Source of the DNA: Bacteroidota bacterium
GTDB taxonomy: Bacteria; Bacteroidota; Bacteroidia; Flavobacteriales_F; PHOS-HE28
DNA length: 11,316 bases
Assembly (NCBI GenBank): GCA_023430945.1
Contig: JAEYYE010000265.1
Span: forward strand, 1 to 11,316
Reading direction: 5' to 3'
Shown: positions 6,762-11,316 of the stretch, piece after piece
How positions within the stretch are numbered: position 1 is the first letter of the stretch
How the letters are laid out: each line of letters opens with the position of its first letter
Notes under the pieces: model-generated
Told to the model about the DNA's origin: nothing
Databases searched by the model: none
The model's input: only the letters and a program-made list of their open reading frames with translations
Program-made: the position numbers and the translations under genes

Positions 6762-6989
6762 ATGAAAAGTGTGCTCGTCGCCGTCGCCGGTATCGTCGCA
6801 TTGATTTATCTGCTCAACCCGACGCTCGGGATCTTCGAATTGTTGCCGGACAATCTTCCCTTCATCGGGAACCTCGACGAGGCCACCGCGATGATGGTGC
6901 TTCTCGCAGCACTCCGGTATTTCGGTGTGGACCTGACCCGCTTTTTCAAGCGACCGCGAACGATCGACTTCGGAAAGTACGATCGTTGA
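6762..6989 (+). CDS. DUF1232 (YkvA-like) small membrane protein
   Basis: A 75-residue protein with the DUF1232 signature: IYLLNPTLGIFELLPDNLPFIGNLDEATAMMVLLAAL matches the family pattern of a YLLxP helix end, a short loop with IPD/LPD, PxxG and LDEA, then a second helix. Two hydrophobic segments (about residues 3-19 and 38-52) suggest a small integral membrane protein. The basic tail (RFFKRPRTIDFGKYDR) is likely cytoplasmic. The family's function is unknown. The frame stays open far upstream, but that part is antisense to the peptidase gene, so the ATG at 6762, where the family homology begins, is chosen. There is no Shine-Dalgarno. It is divergent from the peptidase gene (63-bp gap) and its stop abuts that of lysS. 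Confidence 0.85.
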   Translation: MKSVLVAVAGIVALIYLLNPTLGIFELLPDNLPFIGNLDEATAMMVLLAALRYFGVDLTRFFKRPRTIDFGKYDR

Positions 6990-8552
6990 TCATTGCTCGA
7001 ATTTCTCTGGCCGCATCTGCGGAAAGAGCAGCACTTCCTGGATCGCCGGATTATCCGTGAGCAGCATCACCAACCGATCCATCCCGATGCCGATCCCCGA
7101 TGTGGGCGGCATGCCGTATTCCAAGGCTCGCAGGAAATCCTGATCGATGAACATCGCTTCATCATCGCCGCGTTCCTGCAACTTCAACTGTTCCTCGAAA
7201 CGTTCCCGTTGATCGATCGGATCGTTCAGTTCACTGTATGCGTTCGCCACTTCGAAACCAGCGATGAAAAGCTCGAACCTTTCGGTCAGCCGTGGATCTT
7301 CCCGATGCTTCTTGCAGAGCGGGCTCATCTCGGTGGGGAAATCGATCACGAAGGTCGGCTGGATCAATTCAGGCTGCACCAGTTCACTGAACAGCTCATC
7401 GATCAGCTTGCCCTTGCCCATCGCTGCGGTGATCGGGATCTGGTGCTTCAAGCAGAGTTCTCCGAGTTCGCGCTCATCCATTTCCATCACATCGACACCC
7501 GTCTTCCCCTTGATCGCGCCGATCATGCTGATCTGTTTGAACGGGGCCTTGAAACCGATCTCGTGCCCCTGGAATTTCGCGATCGGCGATCCGTTAGCAG
7601 CGATCGCTACTGAAGTGAACACGCCTTCGATGAAATCCATCATCCACTTGTAATCCTTGTACGCCACGTACAATTCCATCACGGTGAATTCCGGATTGTG
7701 CGTGCGGTCCATGCCTTCGTTGCGGAAATTCCGGCTGAACTCGAACACGCCATCGAATCCACCGACGATCAATCTTTTCAAATAGAGTTCGTTCGCGATC
7801 CGCAGGTAATACGGAACATCGAGCGCATTGTGATGTGTGATGAATGGCCGCGCCGCCGCGCCACCCGGGATCGCCTGCAGCACCGGCGTATCCACTTCGA
7901 TGTATCCGGCCTTCTGGAATTCCTGCCGCATCGCATCGAAGATGCGCGTACGTTTCAGGAAGGTCTCCTTCACCTGCGGATTCACGATCAGGTCCACGTA
8001 ACGCATGCGATAGCGCAATTCCGGATCGGTGAACGCATCGTGTACTTTCCCTTCTTCATCGGTCTTCACCACCGGCAACGGCCGCAGTGATTTCGAGAGA
8101 ACGGTGAGCTTCTTCACATGAAGCGTGATCTCGCCCATGCGGGTCTTGAACACGAAACCTTCCACGCCGATATGATCGCCGAGGTGGAGCAGATGTTTCC
8201 ACACCTGATCGTACATCGACTTGTCATCACCCGGCGCGATCTCATCCCGTGCGATATAGATCTGTATATCCCCGGTGTGATCGCGTAACACCGCAAAGCT
8301 CGCCTTGCCCATCAACCGGATGCTCATGATGCGACCGGCGATCGCTACGGTCGGCGTAGGCGCTTTGTCCGTCTCGGGTGAGTCGGAAAGCCCTTCGGGA
8401 TGCGGCGGCGGATCGGTCCAGGTCTCCTTGATCTCCTTCGCGCTGGAGGTCACCTTGTATCCTTCAGCCGGAAAAGGTTCGATCCCCAGATCGCGTAATT
8501 TCTGCAATGCCTCGCGGCGGACTACTTCCTGATCGGAAAGATGGGTGGACAT
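6990..8552 (-). CDS. lysS: Lysyl-tRNA synthetase, class II
   Basis: Charges tRNA-Lys with lysine via lysyl-AMP. The protein has 520 residues. An N-terminal OB-fold anticodon-binding domain (about 68-160) includes VAIAGRIMSIRLMGKASFAVL. The class II catalytic core follows. Motif 1 lies around 203-226 (FDAMRQEF...YIEVDTPVLQ), motif 2 is FEFSRNFRNEGMDRTHNPEFT (270-290), and motif 3 is GIGIGMDRLVMLL (486-498). Lysine-binding elements such as ANELYLKRL are present. An extra Pro/Ser/Thr-rich segment (residues about 47-68, DPPPHPEG...APTPT) lies between the N-terminal helix and the OB fold and makes the protein slightly longer than the E. coli enzyme (about 505). The ATG at 8550-8552 begins right where family homology begins. 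The gene converges on the DUF1232 gene with abutting stops and is divergent from the isomerase gene. Confidence 0.98.
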   Translation of the reverse strand: MSTHLSDQEVVRREALQKLRDLGIEPFPAEGYKVTSSAKEIKETWTDPPPHPEGLSDSPETDKAPTPTVAIAGRIMSIRLMGKASFAVLRDHTGDIQIYIARDEIAPGDDKSMYDQVWKHLLHLGDHIGVEGFVFKTRMGEITLHVKKLTVLSKSLRPLPVVKTDEEGKVHDAFTDPELRYRMRYVDLIVNPQVKETFLKRTRIFDAMRQEFQKAGYIEVDTPVLQAIPGGAAARPFITHHNALDVPYYLRIANELYLKRLIVGGFDGVFEFSRNFRNEGMDRTHNPEFTVMELYVAYKDYKWMMDFIEGVFTSVAIAANGSPIAKFQGHEIGFKAPFKQISMIGAIKGKTGVDVMEMDERELGELCLKHQIPITAAMGKGKLIDELFSELVQPELIQPTFVIDFPTEMSPLCKKHREDPRLTERFELFIAGFEVANAYSELNDPIDQRERFEEQLKLQERGDDEAMFIDQDFLRALEYGMPPTSGIGIGMDRLVMLLTDNPAIQEVLLFPQMRPEKFEQ

Positions 8553-8574
8553 GTACGATCCTTGAAAAGAGTGG

Positions 8575-8582
8575 CGAAGATA
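8575..8582 (-). promoter_or_regulatory. Probable -7 box of lysS (TATCTTCG)
   Basis: On the minus strand GTATCTTCGCC lies 22 nt before the lysS ATG. It is identical to the element before the M28 peptidase gene and fits TAnnTTTG with one change. A 14-bp palindrome begins 4 bp further upstream. Confidence 0.4.
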
Positions 8583-8586
8583 CTTT

Positions 8587-8600
8587 CGGCCGATCGGCCG
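8587..8600. promoter_or_regulatory. Perfect 14-bp palindrome, possible operator between lysS and the isomerase gene
   Basis: CGGCCGATCGGCCG is its own reverse complement. It lies in the 106-bp divergent gap, immediately upstream of the lysS -7 box and about 30 bp upstream of the isomerase -7 box. A dimeric regulator could bind here. GATC centres are very common in this window, so chance plus local sequence bias is an alternative. Confidence 0.3.
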
Positions 8601-8630
8601 TGCCGCTTTCCTTTCCCTCCATCACCGCCC

Positions 8631-8638
8631 TAATTTTG
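8631..8638 (+). promoter_or_regulatory. Consensus -7 box of the isomerase gene (TAATTTTG)
   Basis: TAATTTTG is an exact match to TAnnTTTG and ends 20 nt before the ATG at 8659. The predicted leader is about 15 nt with no Shine-Dalgarno. No -33 TTG is seen at the usual distance. Confidence 0.5.
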
Positions 8639-8658
8639 CTCCCCCACACTTTCAAGTA

Positions 8659-9645
8659 ATGAAACAACTTATCGAATCTTTTCCACGGCAATTGAAGGAA
8701 GCGCTCGAGATCGGGCGCAAGGCACAACTGAAGGCTCCCGGCGGACCTTATTCCAATGTGGTCGTGACCGGCCTTGGCGGAAGCGGCATCGGCGGAAAGA
8801 TCGCCGCGCAACTCGTGCACAAAGAGGCGAAATGCCCGATCGAGACATATAACAATTATTATCTGCCCGGGTATGTAAACCACAAGAGCCTGGTGATCGC
8901 CTGCAGTTACAGCGGAAACACCGAGGAAACGATCGCCGCGATGGACCAGGCGCTGGGAAAAGGTGCGCGAGTAGTTGTGATCACAAGCGGCGGAGCCATG
9001 CTGGAGACGGCGAAGAGCAAAGGTCTCGATCACATCGTGATCCCCGGTGGAAATCCGCCGCGCACCATGCTTGCCTATTCACTTGTTCAACAATTCTTCG
9101 TGCTTCATCATTTCGGCATCATCGGCGATGGATTCGAAGGCGCGGTGAAGACCGCAGCATCCATGTTGGAGGATGAAAAAGCGGCGATCAAGAAAGCAGC
9201 GAAGGAGATCACCGATCAGCTCGTTGGAAAGCGGCTGGTGATCTACAGTGAAGCGAATACCGAAGCTGTTTCGATCCGCTTCCGGCAGCAGGTGAACGAG
9301 AACAGCAAGGAGCTGTGCTGGCACCACGCGATCCCCGAGATGAACCACAACGAACTGGTGGGGTGGGCCGGTGGAAAGGATGATATCGCCGTGGTGATCT
9401 TCCGCCACAAAGAGGATCATGAACGCACGCAGATGCGCATGGAGATCAACAAGGGGATCTTCCAGAAATACACACCGCACATCCACGAGATCTGGAGCAA
9501 GGGCGATACGGCGTTCGCGCGTCAATTGTACCTGATCAACCTCGGCGATTGGATCAGCCTCTATTGGGCCGAAGCCAAGGAAGTGGACCCGACGGAGATC
9601 GAAGTGATCAACATGCTGAAGGGGAAGCTGGCGGAGGTGAAGTAG
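8659..9645 (+). CDS. Bifunctional phosphoglucose/phosphomannose isomerase
   Basis: SIS-domain isomerase of the type that interconverts glucose 6-phosphate or mannose 6-phosphate with fructose 6-phosphate, linking glycolysis to mannose-containing glycan supply. The length of 328 residues fits this short family rather than the roughly 450-550-residue classical Pgi. Visible family features are the N-terminal glycine-rich loop (TGLGGSGIGG, residues 37-46) and the phosphate-binding SYSGNTEET (83-91). PPRTMLAY carries R135, QVNENSKEL carries E214, and the histidine is in MNHNELVGW (H230). The C-terminal INMLKGKL has a lysine at about 321. These are the positions expected for the active site by comparison with the archaeal Pyrobaculum enzyme. 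The stop is TAG at 9643-9645, and the gene's last codons are inside the left copy of a 57-bp duplication. It has its own consensus -7 box and no Shine-Dalgarno. Confidence 0.93.
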   Translation: MKQLIESFPRQLKEALEIGRKAQLKAPGGPYSNVVVTGLGGSGIGGKIAAQLVHKEAKCPIETYNNYYLPGYVNHKSLVIACSYSGNTEETIAAMDQALGKGARVVVITSGGAMLETAKSKGLDHIVIPGGNPPRTMLAYSLVQQFFVLHHFGIIGDGFEGAVKTAASMLEDEKAAIKKAAKEITDQLVGKRLVIYSEANTEAVSIRFRQQVNENSKELCWHHAIPEMNHNELVGWAGGKDDIAVVIFRHKEDHERTQMRMEINKGIFQKYTPHIHEIWSKGDTAFARQLYLINLGDWISLYWAEAKEVDPTEIEVINMLKGKLAEVK

Positions 9646-9750
9646 AGCAAGGACCGCAAAGGCGCAAAGACCGCAAAGGGACGATGACCGAAAGGTGAAC
9701 TAAAGCAAGGAACCGCAAAGGCGCGCAGGGCGCAAAGGGACGATGACCGA
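9635..9750 (+). repeat. Imperfect tandem duplication (57 and 58 bp) spanning gene end, intergenic DNA and next gene start
   Basis: Copy 1 is 9635-9691 and copy 2 is 9693-9750. They differ by about six substitutions and one inserted base. Both run from AGGTGAA(G/C)TA(G/A)AGCAAGG, which in copy 1 is the end of the isomerase gene, through CCGCAAAGGCGC and CGCAAAGGGACG, to ATGACCGA, which in copy 2 is the start of the GxxExxY ORF. In copy 1 the corresponding ATG (9684) reads only four codons before TGA (9696-9698). Each copy contains two or three CGCAAAG units. Confidence 0.85.
9653..9678 (+). repeat. Left inverted repeat of the GxxExxY unit (CGCAAAG type)
   Basis: CCGCAAAGGCGCAAAGACCG and the following bases contain three CGCAAAG units in tandem. 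Bases 9653-9678 match the reverse complement of 10135-10160 at about 22 of 26 positions. A second, more diverged copy lies at 9712-9737. The repeats therefore bracket the ORF in inverted orientation. Confidence 0.65.
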
Positions 9751-10129
9751 GAATGAGCTATCGCATCTCATTATTGGCCGCGCAATTGAAGTCCATCGCG
9801 AACTCGGACCTGGGCTGCTTGAAAGCATTTACCAGCATTGCCTCGCGTTTGAATTGATCGAAGCAGGATTGAATATCAGGGTACAACATCCCCTGCCTGT
9901 CAATTACAAGGGTCAACGGATGGATCTAGGATTTCGCTTGGATATCTAGGTTGATCATAAGGTCGTTGTTGAGGTGAAGGCGGTCGACGCTTTGCATGAT
10001 GTTCATCTCGCGCAAGTGCTTACATACCTGAAATTGGTGAACAACAAACTTGGCCTGCTGATCAACTTCAACGTACCCCGTCTCAGGGATGGTGTGAAAA
10101 GGATCGTTCTCGGTCTGCCGGAAGCGTAA
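9743..10129 (+). pseudogene. GxxExxY family protein gene interrupted by an in-frame TAG
   Basis: GxxExxY proteins are about 120-130 residues and carry a restriction-like PD-(D/E)xK-type core; their role is unknown. The signature is present at residues 24-30 (GLLESIY), after RAIEVHRELGP. Residues 64-68 read FRLDI, then TAG at 9947-9949, and the same frame continues VDHKVVVEVKAVDALHD...LTYLKLVNNKLGLLINFNVP to TAA at 10127-10129. D67 and the E77/K79 pair of the putative catalytic site lie on opposite sides of the stop. Relatives usually have a hydrophobic residue where the TAG stands, so one change from TTG (Leu) would explain it. Without the stop the length (128 codons) is normal. The 68-residue product lacks the catalytic half. 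The start is preceded by AAAGGGACG, the only clearly Shine-Dalgarno-like leader in the window. A sequencing error cannot be excluded. Confidence 0.85.
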
Positions 10130-10133
10130 ACAG

Positions 10134-10160
10134 CTCTGCGTTCTTAGCGTCTTTGCGGTG
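10134..10160 (-). repeat. Right inverted repeat of the GxxExxY unit
   Basis: On the minus strand this reads CACCGCAAAGACGCTAAGAA followed by CGCAGAG. It matches the left repeat (9653-9678) at about 22 of 26 positions in opposite orientation, and starts five bases after the ORF's TAA. A further CTTTGCGTC fragment occurs at 10174-10182, just before lipB. Confidence 0.65.
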
Positions 10161-10186
10161 TTCATTCCCGAACTTTGCGTCTCTCC

Positions 10187-10891
10187 ATGCGTAAAGTGCA
10201 TTTCCAGGACCTCGGCCTGATCGACTATTCACAAGCGTGGGATCTGCAGAAGGATCTTTTCAAGAAGACCATCGATCGGAAGATCGCGAACCGATCCCTG
10301 CCGCAAGATCAACAGGTCCCTACCGAGGATCATCTTCTCTTCTGCGAGCATCCGCATGTCTACACCCTTGGCAAGAGCGGGAAACAGCAACACCTATTGC
10401 TCAATGAAGAGGGGCTGAAGCAGAAGGGCGTGCAATTCTTCCCGATCGATCGCGGCGGCGACATAACCTACCATGGACCAGGGCAGATCGTGGGTTACCC
10501 GATCTTCGATCTCGATCATCATTTCACCGACATCCACCGTTTTCTGCGCACATTGGAGGAAGCGGTGATCGGTACGCTGGAAGCCTACCAGATCAAAGCG
10601 GGACGGATCGAAGGTTTGACCGGCGTCTGGCTCGATCCGGAAGACCCGATCAAGGCAAGAAAGATCTGTGCATTCGGCATTCGCGCGAGCCGTTGGGTAA
10701 CGATGCATGGCTTCGCGTTCAACGTGAACACCGATCTTTCCTATTTCGAGAACATCGTGCCTTGTGGGATCGCGGACAAAGGCGTCACCTGCATGGCAAA
10801 GGAGCTTGGCGGCCTGCTGGACATGGATGAAGTGAAGAAAAGGCTGAAGCTCGAACTGGCGGATCTGTTCGACGTGGAGATGGCCGGTTGA
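10187..10891 (+). CDS. lipB: Octanoyl-[ACP]:protein octanoyltransferase LipB
   Basis: LipB moves octanoyl from acyl carrier protein to the lysine of lipoyl domains (pyruvate and 2-oxoglutarate dehydrogenase E2, GcvH); LipA then adds sulphur. The 234-residue protein has the family signature IDRGGDITYHGPGQIVGYP (residues 87-105). The catalytic lysine is in ARKICAFGIR (K159) and the acyl-accepting cysteine in NIVPCGIADKGVT (C193). WVTMHGFAFNVNTDLSYF lies between them. The ATG at 10187 is chosen; an in-frame TTG at 10175 lies inside the repeat-like CTTTGCG stretch and would add only four residues. There is no Shine-Dalgarno (CTCTCC precedes the ATG). lipA is not in the window. The region just upstream carries the right end of the repeat-flanked GxxExxY unit, so its promoter region has probably been altered by that unit. 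Confidence 0.97.
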   Translation: MRKVHFQDLGLIDYSQAWDLQKDLFKKTIDRKIANRSLPQDQQVPTEDHLLFCEHPHVYTLGKSGKQQHLLLNEEGLKQKGVQFFPIDRGGDITYHGPGQIVGYPIFDLDHHFTDIHRFLRTLEEAVIGTLEAYQIKAGRIEGLTGVWLDPEDPIKARKICAFGIRASRWVTMHGFAFNVNTDLSYFENIVPCGIADKGVTCMAKELGGLLDMDEVKKRLKLELADLFDVEMAG

Positions 10892-10935
10892 TCGGCGCAC
10901 AACAAGTTGTTCATCCATCGTGAAAGCAGACTTCA

Positions 10936-10948
10936 GATCGTAACGATC
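10936..10948. promoter_or_regulatory. Short inverted repeat GATCGT-A-ACGATC before the serine hydrolase gene
   Basis: Six-base arms with a one-base centre lie about 30 bp upstream of the ATG at 10978 and 7 bp before a TACTTCG element. It could be an operator half-site pair, but GATC-containing palindromes are so common here that chance is a serious alternative. Confidence 0.15.
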
Positions 10949-10955
10949 GCGCATT

Positions 10956-10962
10956 TACTTCG
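10956..10962 (+). promoter_or_regulatory. Possible -7 element of the serine hydrolase gene (TACTTCG)
   Basis: TACTTCG is one base shorter than the TAnnTTCG form seen elsewhere and lies 15 nt before the ATG. The 86-bp gap after lipB leaves room for a promoter. Weak evidence. Confidence 0.2.
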
Positions 10963-10977
10963 TTCAACGATTGAAGC

Positions 10978-11316
10978 ATGCGTGCGATCCTGAAATTCCT
11001 GCTCGGCCTGATCCTGCTGATCGGGATATTGATCGTGCTTTCATACATCACCGGCAATGAGCACCTGGTGCGCGGCGTGCGCTACACCTACCTGATCGGC
11101 CGCAGCTCGCCCGAGATCGATGATCTTAACTTCTTTCCGTTCGCAACGATCGCCGCTACCGATCCGCAGCCGTGGCCGAAGGGATCGCGCTATGGCGAAC
11201 TTCAATTGAAGGAAGCGGATGAAAGAAAACTGACCGATCTGTTCAGCGTCGGGTTCCTCGTGATCCAACATGACAGTTTGATCTTCGAGAAGTATTGGAA
11301 CGGCTGGGATGAGGAC
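10978..11316 (+). CDS. Membrane-anchored serine hydrolase (beta-lactamase/class C-like), 3' end outside window
   Basis: The first 113 residues are visible. An N-terminal hydrophobic segment (residues about 4-24, ILKFLLGLILLIGILIVLSY) acts as signal peptide or membrane anchor. It is followed by YTYLIGRSSPEIDDLNFFPF, a pattern found in Bacteroidota serine hydrolases of the penicillin-binding-protein/class C beta-lactamase fold. Residues 94-110 (GFLVIQHDSLIFEKYWN) match the first strands of that fold, which precede the SxxK motif. The catalytic Ser-Lys would lie just beyond the right edge, so catalytic competence cannot be judged. Such proteins hydrolyse esters or peptides in the periplasm or at the surface; the substrate is unknown. 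The ATG lacks a good Shine-Dalgarno. Confidence 0.8.
   Translation, partial: MRAILKFLLGLILLIGILIVLSYITGNEHLVRGVRYTYLIGRSSPEIDDLNFFPFATIAATDPQPWPKGSRYGELQLKEADERKLTDLFSVGFLVIQHDSLIFEKYWNGWDED

Noticed and set aside
7609..7616. HIP1-type repeat GCGATCGC as the basis of the GATC excess
   Set aside because: The octamer is rare here (this is a clear example); most GATC sites have other flanks, so the enriched word is GATC itself.
9635..9750. CRISPR-like array in the CGCAAAG repeats
   Set aside because: The repeats are short, imperfect and without regular spacers; they form one tandem duplication and an inverted pair around an ORF.
9947..9949. TAG read as pyrrolysine or another recoded amino acid
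   Set aside because: No recoding element or pyl gene is visible, and a single TTG-to-TAG change explains it more simply.
9926..10201. 91-aa minus-strand frame across the GxxExxY gene end
   Set aside because: It runs antisense to the second half of a recognised family member and through the inverted repeat; no family resemblance.

Overview
The window looks like ordinary chromosome from a moderately GC-rich (roughly 55-58% by eye) member of the Bacteroidota, probably of Flavobacteriales type. Several signs point that way. Most starts lack a Shine-Dalgarno sequence. Bacteroidota-like -7 boxes (TAnnTTTG, here often TAnnTTCG) lie close upstream of start codons. The gene content also fits: lipid A synthesis (lpxD), a stand-alone bifunctional phosphoglucose/phosphomannose isomerase, a class II lysS, lipB, and a secreted M28 peptidase with a PDZ domain. 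The taxonomic call is inference; no rRNA or other marker is present.

Layout, left to right. A biotin carboxyl carrier domain protein, cut by the left edge, is followed by an exported Fe/Mn superoxide dismutase. That gene converges on lpxD (minus strand). Divergent from lpxD is a family 2 glycosyltransferase, which converges on a small unknown gene (78 aa, minus). Next is a DUF433/DUF5615 pair, a probable type II toxin-antitoxin module (plus), converging on gpsA. gpsA overlaps the end of the upstream M28 peptidase gene (both minus, one transcription unit). Divergent from the peptidase is a 75-aa DUF1232 membrane protein, converging on lysS (minus). Divergent from lysS is the phosphoglucose/phosphomannose isomerase (plus). 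Then comes a GxxExxY-family ORF broken by an in-frame TAG and flanked by CGCAAAG-type inverted repeats, then lipB, and finally the first 113 codons of a membrane-anchored serine hydrolase cut by the right edge. No stretch over 300 bases is without a gene. I saw no rRNA, tRNA, CRISPR array or classical insertion sequence.

Most genes are unrelated housekeeping functions: envelope lipid and glycan synthesis (lpxD, glycosyltransferase, gpsA), translation (lysS), sugar phosphate supply, lipoylation (lipB) and oxidative defence (SOD). The accessory parts are the toxin-antitoxin pair and the repeat-flanked GxxExxY unit.

The most unusual signals are at DNA level. First, GATC occurs about 270 times by hand count, against roughly 40-45 expected, in all codon phases and between genes. 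Second, three of the four convergent gene pairs end with their stop codons exactly abutting inside a shared TGATCA palindrome, two of them at the tip of an inverted repeat. Third, the GxxExxY unit has a 57/58-bp tandem duplication that copies the end of the preceding gene together with its own start region.
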